Assembly (NCBI RefSeq): GCF_003611275.1
Contig: NZ_CP020694.1
Span: 2,914,001 to 2,978,000, forward strand
Origin: Sulfitobacter sp. D7
GTDB lineage: Bacteria; Pseudomonadota; Alphaproteobacteria; Rhodobacterales; Rhodobacteraceae
DNA length: 64,000 bases
Direction of reading: 5' to 3'
Positions within the stretch are counted from its first letter, which is position 1. Each line of letters starts with the position of its first letter. Positions 8,697 to 18,150 of the stretch are shown piece after piece. A program made the translations under genes and the position numbers. The notes under the pieces were generated by a model. It did no database searches and had not been told where the DNA came from. It saw nothing but the letters and a program-made list of their open reading frames with translations.

Positions 8697-9581
8697 CTAA
8701 CCTGCCTCGCGTTTTGCCACCGTGCAAAGCCAATCGCGCACGATGATCGCAGCACTTGAAACCCCTTGGCGCGGAGAAAGCAGATAGAAATCCTGCCCGA
8801 CCTCCATCACATGAGGCACCGGGCACACCAACCGCCCCGCCTCAAGATCGCGCTGGACCAAAAAGCGGCTCGCCAGCGCCACCCCCTGCCCGGCGAGAGC
8901 GGCATCCAGACTAAGCGTTGTTTGGTTAAACCGAAGCCGCCGCGCTGGTTTTACAACGCTATCAAACGCCTCTTGCGCAAAACGCGGCCAAAGATCATGC
9001 GTGTCGTGGAGCAGGGTCAGTCGCGCCAGACCCACCGCATCCAGTGGCGTGCCGTCAGCCGTCAAACTGGGCGAACAAACCGCCACAACCTCCTGCGCGA
9101 ACAGCAGATCAGCCCGCAGACTGGCACCGAAAGGCGGACGCGCCTGACGCACGGCAAGGTCGATCCCATCCGCATGAAAGCTCGCCACCCGCTCCGTCGC
9201 CGTGATGCGCAAGTCGATGCCGGGATGGGCTTCGGTGAAGTCTGACAAGCGGGGGATCAGCCATTTCGACGCAAAAGTCGGTGTCACGCTGACCGTCACC
9301 CGCGCGGGCGCGCTGCGCAGGGCATCCGTCGCCTCGCTCAACTGCTCAAAAGCCCGCGATACAGAGGCATGATAGGCCCGCCCTTCGTCGGTAAAGGCAA
9401 GGCCGCGTGGTTCGCGTAGAAACAGGCGCAGCCCCAGATGATCCTCCAGCCCGCGCACCTGCTGGGCGACCGCCCCTTGGGTGACGCCCAATTCATCCGC
9501 AGCGGCGCGGAAGTTCATATGACGCCCCGCCGCGGCAAAAGCGCGAAGTCCGTTCAGGGGCGGCAGTGGAAAGTCTGTGGG
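8697..9581 (-). CDS. LysR-family transcriptional regulator (GcvA-like)
   Basis: The 294-residue protein begins with a LysR winged helix-turn-helix (PPLNGLRAFAAAGRHMNFRA, ADELGVTQGAVAQQVRGLE) followed by a substrate-binding domain of usual length. Its FPLPPLNGLRAF opening resembles the GcvA/AmpR-type branch. GTG 9581 is chosen because TAGGAA lies 8-10 bases before it; a TTG ten codons upstream would be an alternative. It is divergent from the SDR gene at 9703 across 121 bases, the classic arrangement in which a LysR protein controls its neighbour. Confidence 0.9.
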   Translation of the reverse strand, partial: PTDFPLPPLNGLRAFAAAGRHMNFRAAADELGVTQGAVAQQVRGLEDHLGLRLFLREPRGLAFTDEGRAYHASVSRAFEQLSEATDALRSAPARVTVSVTPTFASKWLIPRLSDFTEAHPGIDLRITATERVASFHADGIDLAVRQARPPFGASLRADLLFAQEVVAVCSPSLTADGTPLDAVGLARLTLLHDTHDLWPRFAQEAFDSVVKPARRLRFNQTTLSLDAALAGQGVALASRFLVQRDLEAGRLVCPVPHVMEVGQDFYLLSPRQGVSSAAIIVRDWLCTVAKREAG

Positions 9582-9702
9582 CACGATAGAATTCCTACAG
9601 TCATACGACAATGCATCTGGCTGGCCAGCACAGCGTACTGCGCCTAATTAAAAAACCATAACACCGCAGCGCAATCGCTGCACAGCATATGGAGTATATC
9701 CG

Positions 9703-10407
9703 ATGACAACAGAAAAAGTAGCCCTGATCACCGCAGGCGGCAGCGGCATGGGCGCGGGGGCGGCCCGCAAACTGGCCGCTGATGGCTTTAAGGTCGGCGT
9801 GCTCTCATCCTCCGGCAAGGGAGAGGCGCTTGGCGCCGAATTGGGCGGCTTTGGCATCACCGGCTCGAACCAATCGCAAGAGGCGCTGGCGCAGTTGGTG
9901 GATGGCGCGATGGACCGCTGGGGCCGCGTTGATGTGCTGGTGAACTCCGCCGGACATGGGCCGAAAGGCGACATCCTAGAGATGACTGACGAAGACTGGC
10001 ACGGCGGGTTGGATGTCTATCTGATGAACGTGATCCGCCCCACCCGTCTGGTGACACGGATCATGGCGGCGCAGGGCGGCGGCGCGATCATCAATATCTC
10101 GACATTTGCCACCTTTGAGCCGGACCCGCTTTTCCCCACCTCAGGCGTCTTCCGGGCCGGGCTCGCGGGTTTCACCAAGCTCTATGCAGATCAATACGCG
10201 GGCCAAAACATCCGCATGAACAACGTCCTCCCCGGCTTTATCGACAGCCTGCCCGAGACCGAAGACCGCCGCGCGCGCATCCCCATGGGGCGCTATGGAA
10301 CCGAGGCTGAAGTCTCTTCGCTGATCGGCTGGCTCGCCTCCGAAGGCGGCGCCTATGTCACCGGGCAGAACTGGCGCATCGACGGGGGGCTGACCCGTGG
10401 CGTCTGA
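9703..10407 (+). CDS. SDR-family protein with substituted catalytic residues
   Basis: This 234-residue Rossmann protein has a dinucleotide loop AGGSGMGAGAAR (about 11-22), an NSAG-type motif (VLVNSAGHG) and the catalytic-Ser strand IINIS. Where classical SDRs have YxxxK, this protein reads TSGVFRAGL, so Tyr is replaced by Ser and Lys by Arg. The C-terminal end (ASEGGAYVTGQNWRIDGGL) is typical of FabG-like proteins. It probably binds NAD(P), but ordinary dehydrogenase chemistry is doubtful. It overlaps the next gene by 11 bases and is likely controlled by the divergent LysR protein. Confidence 0.88.
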   Translation: MTTEKVALITAGGSGMGAGAARKLAADGFKVGVLSSSGKGEALGAELGGFGITGSNQSQEALAQLVDGAMDRWGRVDVLVNSAGHGPKGDILEMTDEDWHGGLDVYLMNVIRPTRLVTRIMAAQGGGAIINISTFATFEPDPLFPTSGVFRAGLAGFTKLYADQYAGQNIRMNNVLPGFIDSLPETEDRRARIPMGRYGTEAEVSSLIGWLASEGGAYVTGQNWRIDGGLTRGV

Positions 10408-10645
10408 GGCGATCGCGCGCGCGGCTCCTGCGCAGCTGGCGTTCTGGGTCAAATGGGTGGCTTCGGTGATCCAGATTCTTGGCTATGCCGCCACCGGCTT
10501 TGGCTGGACGCCTTGGAACCTCTACCTCTTTGTGGTGGGGGTTCTGGGCTGGCTGATCGTCGGGGTGCTTTGGAATGATCGGGCGATAACGCTGGTCCAT
10601 CTCGTTGCCATGGCCGCGATGCTGGCGGGGATGGCGAGCCAGTAG
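10397..10645 (+). CDS. Small membrane protein, unknown function
   Basis: The 82-residue product starts at GTG 10397 inside the end of the SDR gene, implying translational coupling. It has three hydrophobic segments: about 15-35 (FWVKWVASVIQILGYAATGF), 38-58 (PWNLYLFVVGVLGWLIVGV) and 62-80. The pattern resembles short uncharacterised roseobacter membrane proteins often found near such SDR genes. No catalytic motif is visible. Confidence 0.7.
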   Translation: MASEAIARAAPAQLAFWVKWVASVIQILGYAATGFGWTPWNLYLFVVGVLGWLIVGVLWNDRAITLVHLVAMAAMLAGMASQ

Positions 10646-10751
10646 CGGGTAGGCAATCCACGGGTTTTGATCCGGGCCGCCTTATGGAACGCCCTTGCGG
10701 ATTGCCCACACCCTCGGAATAGTGCGGAGGAGCGTGCAATCTGAGGCGGCT

Positions 10752-10991
10752 ATGACTGAAATACCAAAACACCCCATGCGCCGCCTGCTGACAAGCCTCG
10801 CCATCTGGTTTTTGGTGGTGACCTTCGTGGTGCTGATTTATGCCAAAGGAGACGACCCCATGCCGCTGAGCGTCCTCAGCCGTCTTGGGATTGCCGCCGC
10901 CATCGTTGCCTTTGTGAACATTCCGCTGATCCGCAGGATCGGCCATATCTACCTGCACACGACACCCGATGAGGATGATCTCGACGACTAG
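10752..10991 (+). CDS. Small two-helix membrane protein
   Basis: ATG 10752 gives 79 residues ([17 protein letters not shown]...) with two hydrophobic helices (about 11-29 and 44-62) and an acidic C-terminus (TPDEDDLDD). A longer frame extends upstream to 10695, but family-like length and composition favour 10752. The gene lies 80 bases ahead of htpX on the same strand and may be co-transcribed with it. The function is not recognised. Confidence 0.6.
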   Translation: MTEIPKHPMRRLLTSLAIWFLVVTFVVLIYAKGDDPMPLSVLSRLGIAAAIVAFVNIPLIRRIGHIYLHTTPDEDDLDD

Positions 10992-11070
10992 CCGCTCTGC
11001 CGCGGCCTGCCTTGCACCCTGCGAAAATCGACCCATATTTCCTATCAAAGGACAACCGCGAGAGACCAAG

Positions 11071-11994
11071 ATGGGCTATGTAAAGACAGCGATGCTGATG
11101 GCGGCGATGACCGCGCTTTTCATGGGGGTCGGCTACCTGATCGGCGGATCGGGCGGTGCGCTGATCGCACTTGTGGTGGCGGCGGGGATGAACGCCTTTA
11201 CGTGGTGGAACTCCGACCGCATGGTGCTCAAGATGCACAACGCGCAGCCGGTTTCCCCCAATGACCGCACCGGGCTTTATGCCCTCACAGCCGAGCTTGC
11301 GCGGAACGCGGGCCTGCCCGAACCGAAGGTCTATCTGATCGACACGCCGCAACCCAACGCCTTTGCCACCGGGCGCAACCCGGCCAATGCTGCCGTGGCA
11401 GTGACGAAAGGGCTGATGCAAAGCCTCAGCCGCGAGGAACTGGCGGGCGTCATCGCGCATGAACTGGCCCATATCCGCAACCATGATACCGCGATCATGA
11501 CCGTGACGGCCACCTTCGCGGGTGCAATTTCGATGCTGGCGAACTTCGCCCTATTTTTCGGCGGCGCGCGTGAACGGATGGGGATGATCGGCACGCTGAT
11601 GATGATGTTTCTTGCCCCCATGGCCGCAGCGCTGGTGCAGATGGCGATCAGCAGAACGCGGGAATATGCCGCAGACAAGGCCGGGGCCGAGATCTGCGGC
11701 CACCCGCTCTGGCTGGCCTCAGCGCTTGAGAAAATCGCGATGGGCGCCGCGCGGATCGACAATCACGCCGCCGAGCGGAACCCGGCCACGGCGCATATGT
11801 TCATCATCAACCCGCTGCACGCGCATAAACATGACAGCCTCTTTGCCACACACCCGGCGACGGAAAACCGCATCGCAGCCCTGCGCGCGATGACGCCCAC
11901 GGCGGCCCCGGTGCGGACCGAGAGCGCCCGCCCCACCACCAGCAGCCGTATCCCCAAGGCCGGCAGACGTGGTGACGCGGGGCCGTGGCGCTAA
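11071..11994 (+). CDS. htpX: Zinc metalloprotease HtpX (M48B)
   Basis: This 307-residue inner-membrane protease has the HEXXH zinc motif in [13 protein letters not shown] (near residue 130), the third ligand Glu in [14 protein letters not shown] and membrane helices at the N-terminus (about 7-40) and after the active site. HtpX degrades misfolded membrane proteins in the cytoplasmic membrane and works alongside FtsH. The start [13 protein letters not shown] fits the family; an upstream in-frame codon at 10969 would overlap the previous gene and is rejected. The C-terminal tail after residue 285 is basic and Pro/Thr-rich. Confidence 0.93.
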   Translation: MGYVKTAMLMAAMTALFMGVGYLIGGSGGALIALVVAAGMNAFTWWNSDRMVLKMHNAQPVSPNDRTGLYALTAELARNAGLPEPKVYLIDTPQPNAFATGRNPANAAVAVTKGLMQSLSREELAGVIAHELAHIRNHDTAIMTVTATFAGAISMLANFALFFGGARERMGMIGTLMMMFLAPMAAALVQMAISRTREYAADKAGAEICGHPLWLASALEKIAMGAARIDNHAAERNPATAHMFIINPLHAHKHDSLFATHPATENRIAALRAMTPTAAPVRTESARPTTSSRIPKAGRRGDAGPWR

Positions 11995-12001
11995 GCCGCG
12001 C

Positions 12002-13045
12002 TCAGCCCCGCCGCCAGTAAGCCGTGCAAATCTGGCGTGTCTTATCCATGCCGAGGGTGGTTTTGAAATGCCCCCGCAACTGCTGGGCGTTCCGGAACTC
12101 TCCGGCGAAAAAGGCATAGCCCAAACCGTCATCCGTCAGCGCCTGCGCATGGCCTAGCACCTCGGCCTCGAACGCGGCGGGCGGCAGCGCATGGACGCGC
12201 AGCTTGGTCTTGGGCAGGTAGTCGCGATAGGACACGCCACGCGGCAGGGCCGCCACCACATCGCCCACCGCATCCTCTGGCAGGCGCGCTAAAAGCTGCG
12301 CCACAGCGGGCAGCCCCGTGCCATCTGCGGCCAGAAAATAGGAGGAGGCTTCGGGCAAGGCGCTGATGCCCACCGGCCCCATTGCCCCGATCCGTTGCCC
12401 GGCATGGGCGTTCTGCGCCCATTGCGAAATCAAGCCCGATCCATGGCGCACCACGTCGATATCGACCTCTTCGCGCGCGGCGCGGATATTCTTGAGCGTG
12501 ACATAGCGCGCGTGCAACTCATCCGCGCCCTTTGGCCAGACCGGCGCACCGTTGGCGCCCATCACGGGCCACACGGGTGCGCGGCTGGGATCGCGCGGCA
12601 GGATCAACCGCAGATGCAGCCCCTGCGCGGCGAGTTCGGCAATATCCGGGTAATGCAGGGTGACGCGCTGCATCCCCTCGAACAGGATTTCGCTGTTCAA
12701 CACAGTCAGCAGGCGAAAGTTCTGCGGCGTGGCACCGGCCTCTTGCGAGATGCCCTGCCAGCGGATGCGATCGGCCAGCGCGAGATCAAACTCCGCCACG
12801 TGATGCACCATGCCCTCTTTCGAGAATTGCAAGGCGTTTTCGCCGGGCGCTTGAAGGCTGACTTCCAGCCCCCGCGCGCAGAGATCGAACTCCACCCGGT
12901 AGTCGTCTTGCTCAAACACATGACCGGTCGCCCCTTTGGCGCGAAACGCCATGCCGTGGTCATCAACAAGATGCGACAGGATCTGCGAGAGCATCTCCTC
13001 CGGCGCGTCCATCGGGATGGTGGTCTTGGCTTTGGCGATGGTCAT
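12002..13045 (-). CDS. Siderophore-interacting protein (FAD-dependent ferric reductase type)
   Basis: The 347-residue protein combines an N-terminal DUF2218-like region (about 1-95) with a SIP/ViuB ferredoxin-reductase-like part. The FAD region includes MQRVTLHYPD (near 125) and LKNIRAAREEVDIDVVRHG. The C-terminal SIP domain has YFLAADGTGLPAVAQLLARL and ends GMDKTRQICTAYWRRG. Such proteins reduce ferric siderophores in the cytoplasm to release iron. It lies next to a TonB-dependent receptor and a siderophore ABC transporter on the same strand, with a terminator hairpin between it and the receptor. Confidence 0.9.
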   Translation of the reverse strand: MTIAKAKTTIPMDAPEEMLSQILSHLVDDHGMAFRAKGATGHVFEQDDYRVEFDLCARGLEVSLQAPGENALQFSKEGMVHHVAEFDLALADRIRWQGISQEAGATPQNFRLLTVLNSEILFEGMQRVTLHYPDIAELAAQGLHLRLILPRDPSRAPVWPVMGANGAPVWPKGADELHARYVTLKNIRAAREEVDIDVVRHGSGLISQWAQNAHAGQRIGAMGPVGISALPEASSYFLAADGTGLPAVAQLLARLPEDAVGDVVAALPRGVSYRDYLPKTKLRVHALPPAAFEAEVLGHAQALTDDGLGYAFFAGEFRNAQQLRGHFKTTLGMDKTRQICTAYWRRG

Positions 13046-13068
13046 CTGGGGCTCCTCCCGGTCAAAGA

Positions 13069-13101
13069 AAAGCGCGGCACACGAGGGTGGTGCCGCGCTT
13101 T
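13069..13101 (-). terminator. Terminator after the siderophore receptor gene
   Basis: A 12-base inverted repeat (AAAGCGCGGCAC at 13069-13080 with its complement at 13090-13101) is followed, on the minus strand, by TTTTCTTT. It lies just past the receptor stop and before the SIP gene start, so it should end or weaken transcription between them. Confidence 0.7.
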
Positions 13102-13105
13102 AGGC

Positions 13106-15202
13106 TCACCAGCTATGGGCCAGCTTCACGGTGACTTCACGGCCGGGGCTGTAGAAGTCAGCGTAGAAACCGCCGTAGGAGGTGTGCTTTTCGTCGAACA
13201 GGTTGGTGACATTGGCCGACAGGGTGGTCTGCTCGGACAGGTCATAGCTTACGGCCGCATCCACCACGACAAAGCTGCCCGTCTCGCCTGTCGCGTTGCT
13301 GTCGCTGTAGTAATAGCCGCTGTTGAACCGCGCGCCCAACCCGACCGTCAGATCACCACGGCCAAGGTTTTCCCATGTCCGGCTGGCCCAGATCGAGGCG
13401 ACATTTTCAGGCACCAGACCGGGGCGGTTGCCGACGTTGCCGGAGGTGCCGTTCTCTTTGATCTCGGCATCCAGATAGCTGTAGGCGGCGGTGAGGGTAT
13501 AGGCGCCCATCTCGGCTTTGGCTTCCAGATCGATGCCGCGGACACCGATTTCACCGATGGTTTCCGGCTGGTTGGTCGCCGGGTTGGTGCGGGTGATGTT
13601 GCTTTTCGACAGGTCATAGACCGAGGCCGTCAGCAGCGCATTGGTGCCCATGGGCTGCCATTTCGTGCCCAGCTCAAACTGCTCGCCCTCTTCCGGCTCG
13701 ACGCCAAAGCCTGCGGGCACGACCGACTGCGCGTAGTTCCCAAAGACCGAAACGTTCGGCTTGATCTTATAGGTCAGACCCACGCGGCCTGTCGTCTCGC
13801 TGATGTCGTTGGTCTGCACCGTACCGGCAAGGTTGTTGGTTTCGGTCACGTCGATCCAGTCGTGACGCAGCCCGAAGGAGGCGATGAAACGTTCGTTCCA
13901 GTTCAGCTCTTGCTGAAGGTAGAGCGCCTTGCCTTCCGTCTCTGTGTCGAGATCGGCAAAAATCGGAACGCTGGTGGGACGGCCTGTGTAGCTTGGGTTG
14001 TCGCGGTCAACCGACGGCGCCGCGCCATAAAAGCGCTGATCGGTCTCGTCGGACCACGAGAATTCGACCCCCGCCGTGGTGGTGCTGGCCGCACTGCCAA
14101 GGAAACCCTCATAGGTCAGATGCAGGTCGGAGATCATGTTCTCGCTCGTGCCGTCGCTGGCAAAGTACGCGCGGTCCACCATGCTGTCATTCGGGGTATA
14201 GTCGCTGACATAGGCATAGCCGAAGTCATCCGCGCTGTCGCTGTAGCGCAGGGTGCCGCCAAAGCTCAGCCCGTTGCCAAAGTCATGCGCGCCCAGAACG
14301 GAAACGGTGGTCCGTTCGGTGCCGCGGTAGTTATAGGCAGGCTCACCGTAGAACACGTCGCTGCGGTCAAAATCGCCGCCCGCCGGGAAACCACCGCTGC
14401 CGGGCACAGAATCGCGGTCAAGGTGATCGACGATCATGGTCAGCTCAGACGCATCGGAGGGACGCCATGTCAGGCCACCCATCGCAAAGAACTCGTCATT
14501 CTCGGAATAGGGGTACTCAAGCTCGCCGTTGCGCAGCAGGCCGGTGAAACGGTAGCTGAGCGTGCCTTCTTCATCCAGCGTGTCGCCGAAATCCACACCG
14601 GTTTCCAAGCTGCCGTAGGAGTCCACCGAGGTGTAAACACTGCCAAACCGCTCGTCGCGCGGGCGTTTGGTGACATAGTTGACCGAGCCGCCGGGGTCGG
14701 ACAGGCCAAAGGTCGAAGACGATGCGCCCCGGATGACTTCCACACGCTCAAAGGCAAAGGGCTCTTCGCGGATGGCCCCAAAGTTCGGGCCTAATGTCAG
14801 CCCATCGCGGTAGGTATAGGCCTCGAACCCGCGCAGAATGAAATAGTCGAACCGGTCGTCCGCGCCATAGCTGTCGGTGCTGGCGCCGGCGGTGTAGTTC
14901 AACACCTGCTCCACACTATCCGCACCGCGCGCCTCGATCTCGCGGCTGGTGATGACAGAGACGCTGGCCGGGATATCAATGATCTCTCCCGACAGCTTGC
15001 CGCCGCTGCTGAGTTCGCTGGCGACCACGGTTTCGGCATCCGCCGCGCCTGAGGTTTGCGCGCTGGTCTCTAGGATCACGTCGTCCAACTGGTAGGTCGC
15101 TTGCGCGGAGACTGCGCCGGGCACCAGCGCCGTACAGCACAAAAGCGCCGTCTTGAGAGAGCCGCGCCCTAGTTGCAGGGGAATGAATTTAAAAGAGGGC
15201 AT
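13106..15202 (-). CDS. TonB-dependent siderophore receptor
   Basis: This 698-residue outer-membrane receptor has an exported N-terminus (to about 34, cleavage near VSAQA), a TonB-box-like region and a plug domain at about 60-190 (IIDIPASVSVITSREIEARG, VEVIRGASSSTFG, GGSVNYVTKRP). A 22-strand-type barrel follows and ends in the aromatic KLAHSW. The length and motifs fit ferric-siderophore receptors of the FhuA/FoxA group. An AT-rich 14-bp element at 15286-15299 lies upstream and also occurs before the binding-protein gene, suggesting common iron control. The siderophore type is not deducible. Confidence 0.93.
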   Translation of the reverse strand: MPSFKFIPLQLGRGSLKTALLCCTALVPGAVSAQATYQLDDVILETSAQTSGAADAETVVASELSSGGKLSGEIIDIPASVSVITSREIEARGADSVEQVLNYTAGASTDSYGADDRFDYFILRGFEAYTYRDGLTLGPNFGAIREEPFAFERVEVIRGASSSTFGLSDPGGSVNYVTKRPRDERFGSVYTSVDSYGSLETGVDFGDTLDEEGTLSYRFTGLLRNGELEYPYSENDEFFAMGGLTWRPSDASELTMIVDHLDRDSVPGSGGFPAGGDFDRSDVFYGEPAYNYRGTERTTVSVLGAHDFGNGLSFGGTLRYSDSADDFGYAYVSDYTPNDSMVDRAYFASDGTSENMISDLHLTYEGFLGSAASTTTAGVEFSWSDETDQRFYGAAPSVDRDNPSYTGRPTSVPIFADLDTETEGKALYLQQELNWNERFIASFGLRHDWIDVTETNNLAGTVQTNDISETTGRVGLTYKIKPNVSVFGNYAQSVVPAGFGVEPEEGEQFELGTKWQPMGTNALLTASVYDLSKSNITRTNPATNQPETIGEIGVRGIDLEAKAEMGAYTLTAAYSYLDAEIKENGTSGNVGNRPGLVPENVASIWASRTWENLGRGDLTVGLGARFNSGYYYSDSNATGETGSFVVVDAAVSYDLSEQTTLSANVTNLFDEKHTSYGGFYADFYSPGREVTVKLAHSW

Positions 15203-15285
15203 GGCGGTCTCCGTAATAACCTAGTGAATCAGTCGGGATTTCCTTACCCCTATGATACGGAGGGCGCCAGAGTCAATCTGACTAA

Positions 15286-15299
15286 TTTAGTAAGTTATT
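15286..15299 (-). promoter_or_regulatory. Candidate iron-responsive operator before the receptor gene
   Basis: TTTAGTAAGTTATT (plus-strand orientation) lies 84 bases upstream of the receptor start and matches 12 of 14 bases with the element before the ABC binding-protein gene (19142-19155). It overlaps a perfect inverted repeat ACTAA-T-TTAGT at 15281-15291. The AT-rich, partly palindromic character suits a Fur/Irr/RirA-type site, but the regulator is not determined. Confidence 0.5.
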
Positions 15300-16124
15300 T
15301 TAAGCTGCGACTTCTTTTCGTGATTGCCCGATTTTATGGCGCCCGATCGGCACCATGCAGGGGGTCTGCGAAACGGGGTCGCTGACAATACGGCACGACA
15401 GGCCGAAGACGGCTTTCACCAGGTCCTCTGTCAGGACCTCAGCGGGCGGCCCCTCGGCGCGGATGCCGCCATCGCCCACGGCGATCAGGTGGTCGGCATA
15501 GCGCGCGGCGAGGTTGAGATCATGCAGCACCATGACGATCGTCGTGCCCTGCGCGGTGTTGAGATCGACAAGCAGGTCCAGCACTTCTACTTGATGCGCG
15601 ACGTCCAAAAAGGTTGTTGGCTCATCCAGCAACAACAGGTCGGTCTCTTGCGCCAAGGCCATGGCGATCCACACCCGCTGGCGCTGACCACCCGACAAGG
15701 TATCAAGATCGCGCTCGGCCAGTTCTTCGGTCCCGGTCGCGGCGAGCGCGCGGGCCACGGCGCGGTCGTCCTCTGCCGACCAGCGCGAGAACAGCCCCTG
15801 ATGCGGATGCCGCCCGCGCCCGACAAGGTCGGCCACGGCGATCCCCTCGGGCGCGATGGGCGATTGCGGCAACAACCCCATGACCTGCGCCAGCTTGCGC
15901 GATTTCATCTGATGCACCGACTGTCCATCGAGCAGAACCGCGCCGGATTTTGGCTGCAAAATCCGCGCCAGCGTCCGCAACAGGGTCGACTTCCCCGAGG
16001 CATTGCCGCCCACGATGGCGGTGATCTTGCCCGCAGGCAGGGAGAGAGAGACGTCCTCCAAAATCACGCGCTTTTCATAGCCCGCGCCCAGATTGCGCGT
16101 TTCAAGACGGTGGTCGTGGGTCAT
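15300..16124 (-). CDS. Iron-siderophore ABC transporter, ATP-binding protein
   Basis: The 274-residue ATPase has Walker A GGNASGKST (39-47), Q-loop, signature LSGGQRQRV (about 142-150) and Walker B LLLLDEPTTFLD, followed by the H-loop in VMVLHDLNLAARYAD. It is the FepC/FhuC type. It overlaps the permease upstream by an ATGA-type junction (16121-16124) and is the last gene of a four-gene leftward operon. It energises periplasm-to-cytoplasm transport of a ferric siderophore. Confidence 0.94.
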   Translation of the reverse strand: MTHDHRLETRNLGAGYEKRVILEDVSLSLPAGKITAIVGGNASGKSTLLRTLARILQPKSGAVLLDGQSVHQMKSRKLAQVMGLLPQSPIAPEGIAVADLVGRGRHPHQGLFSRWSAEDDRAVARALAATGTEELAERDLDTLSGGQRQRVWIAMALAQETDLLLLDEPTTFLDVAHQVEVLDLLVDLNTAQGTTIVMVLHDLNLAARYADHLIAVGDGGIRAEGPPAEVLTEDLVKAVFGLSCRIVSDPVSQTPCMVPIGRHKIGQSRKEVAA

Positions 16125-17152
16125 AGCGTGCCCCCATTTCTATTGGCGCGAACGATAAGATACAAAAGGAAGGGCGCGCCGACCGCCCCGGTGACGACGC
16201 CAACAGGCAAGCGCGCGGGCAAAAGGAACTGCCCCACGAAGTCACCCGCGATGACCAGCACTGCACCCACCAGACCGGCCGCCAGAAGCAATCCGCGGGA
16301 CCCCGGCAAGAGCCGCGCCGCAATGGGCCCCGCGAGGAAGGCGACAAAGGCAATCGGCCCGGTCGCAGCCGTCGCGATGGCCACAAGGCCGACGGCGGCC
16401 AGTGTCACCCGCAGCCGCGTGGCATCGGCCCGCACGCCAAGGGCTTCGGCGGTGTCATCGCCAAGGCGCAGCACCTCCAAATCGCGGGCGGTAACGGCCA
16501 GCAGCCCTCCGAACACCAACAGCGCCCCGGCCACGGGCAGGGCTTGGACAAGCTGCATACCATTGAGGCTGCCGGTCAGCCAACGCATCGCCTCGGCCCG
16601 GTCCCATGCGGGCGCTTCGAGCAAGACATAGGCTGTCACACTATCGAGCATGGCCGAGACGCCGATGCCAATCAGGATCAGCCGCGCCCCCGCAGCGCCG
16701 CGGCGCGAGGACAGCGCCCAGATCAGCGCCGCGACCCCAAGCCCCGCCGCCACCGCGACGAGCGACACCAACCACCCATCGAGGGCCAGAATAACGATGG
16801 CAAAGACCGCCGCCGCCCCCGCACTGGCGCTGATGCCGATGATGTCGGGGCTGGCCAGCGAATTGCGCAGCATGATCTGAAACGCCACCCCGCCCAAGCC
16901 AAAGCTGGCCCCGGCGAGCAGCCCCATGACCGCACGCGGCAAGCGCAACTCGGTCACCACGAAAGCGGCATTCGCCTCCGGCGCACCGGTCAGCGCGGCC
17001 CAGACATCGCCCGGCGGCACGCAGCCCCGTCCGCAGCTGAGCGTCAGCAGCACCAAGCCCAGCACAAGCGCCGCCAGAAACCCCAGCACCTGAAGGCGGC
17101 CCGCCGCCACGGGGCGGGTGCTGCGCGGGGCGGTGAAGGTCACATCGCTCAT
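16121..17152 (-). CDS. Iron-siderophore ABC transporter permease (FecCD family)
   Basis: This 343-residue membrane protein has about nine or ten hydrophobic helices and FecCD-family motifs (ELRLPRAVMGLLAGASFGLG, LRNSLASPDIIGISASAGAA, LVIAGDFVGQFLLPARLPVG with GAPFLLYLI). It overlaps both neighbours by four bases, so the subunits are translationally coupled. With the next permease it should form the heterodimeric channel. Confidence 0.93.
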   Translation of the reverse strand: MSDVTFTAPRSTRPVAAGRLQVLGFLAALVLGLVLLTLSCGRGCVPPGDVWAALTGAPEANAAFVVTELRLPRAVMGLLAGASFGLGGVAFQIMLRNSLASPDIIGISASAGAAAVFAIVILALDGWLVSLVAVAAGLGVAALIWALSSRRGAAGARLILIGIGVSAMLDSVTAYVLLEAPAWDRAEAMRWLTGSLNGMQLVQALPVAGALLVFGGLLAVTARDLEVLRLGDDTAEALGVRADATRLRVTLAAVGLVAIATAATGPIAFVAFLAGPIAARLLPGSRGLLLAAGLVGAVLVIAGDFVGQFLLPARLPVGVVTGAVGAPFLLYLIVRANRNGGTL

Positions 17153-18150
17153 AGCCCACGCATCCTGTGATTGCGCACCGTCCAGATAAAGAAGGGCGCG
17201 CCGACAAAGGCGGTGACGATGCCCACGTCCAACTCATTCGGGCGCGCGATGACCCGGCCCAGCACGTCCGACAGCCCCAGCATGGAGGCCCCCGCCAAGA
17301 CCGAGAGCGGCAACACCAGCTTGTAATCAACACCCGCGATCATCCGGCACAGATGCGGCACCACCAGCCCGACAAAGCCAATCGGCCCGCAAAGCGCCGT
17401 CGCCGTGCCGCAGAGGATCACAGCCCCCGCCGCCGCCATGACCCGGCCCAAGGCGACGCTCTGACCAAGGCCGGTGGCAAGCTCTTCGCCCAAGGCCAAT
17501 GCGTTGAGCACCCGGGCCGAGGCGAGGCTTAGCGCAAACCCGACCAGCGCGAAGGGCAAGGCGGGCAAGAGCGTCTCAAAGCTCGCGCCGCCGATGCCGC
17601 CCACCTGCCAAGATTGCACAGAGCCCGCGATGTCATTGCGCGGCAGGACCACCGCGATGATAAAGGCCGACACCGCCACAGAGGTCGCCGTGCCAGCAAG
17701 GGTCAGCTTCAGCGGGGTCGCCCCGCCCTGCCCGGCGGAGCCGATCAGATAGACGAAAACCGCCGTCACCCCGGCCCCGGCGATGCCGAGCCACAGAAAG
17801 CTCTGCGCGCCGCTGATGTCGAACCAAGCGATGCCCACCACGACGAAAAGCGCCGCGCCCGCATTCACGCCCAGAATACCCGGATCGGCCAGTGGGTTGC
17901 GGCTGATGCCCTGCATCACCGCCCCCGCAAGGCCAAGCGCGCCCCCCGCGAGAATGGCCAGCGCCGTGCGCGGCATCCGCACCGCGACCGCCGCAGCGCC
18001 GATGGTCTCAATCCGGCCGGTCATGCCCGCCCAGGTCTCGGCCCAAGGCACTGAACGCGCGCCCACGGTCAGCGACAGGCCGGTTATCAGCAGCAGCAGG
18101 CCCAGCAAAAGCGCGAGACCAGCCAGCCGCTGGGGGCGCTGCACCTGCAT
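17149..18150 (-). CDS. Iron-siderophore ABC transporter permease (FecCD family)
   Basis: The 333-residue protein is the second FecCD permease (VRMPRTALAILAGGALGLAG, NPLADPGILGVNAGAALFVV, FVGLVVPHLCRM, GAPFFIWTVRN). It is a multi-helix inner-membrane subunit. It abuts the binding-protein gene (shared base 18150) and overlaps the other permease by four bases, confirming a single operon. Confidence 0.93.
   Translation of the reverse strand: MQVQRPQRLAGLALLLGLLLLITGLSLTVGARSVPWAETWAGMTGRIETIGAAAVAVRMPRTALAILAGGALGLAGAVMQGISRNPLADPGILGVNAGAALFVVVGIAWFDISGAQSFLWLGIAGAGVTAVFVYLIGSAGQGGATPLKLTLAGTATSVAVSAFIIAVVLPRNDIAGSVQSWQVGGIGGASFETLLPALPFALVGFALSLASARVLNALALGEELATGLGQSVALGRVMAAAGAVILCGTATALCGPIGFVGLVVPHLCRMIAGVDYKLVLPLSVLAGASMLGLSDVLGRVIARPNELDVGIVTAFVGAPFFIWTVRNHRMRGL

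Noticed and set aside
12395..14794. 799-codon open frame opposite the SIP and receptor genes
   Set aside because: It is antisense to two genes with clear motifs, and its own product (Arg/Gly/His-rich, no domain pattern) is what a GC-rich reverse frame typically yields.
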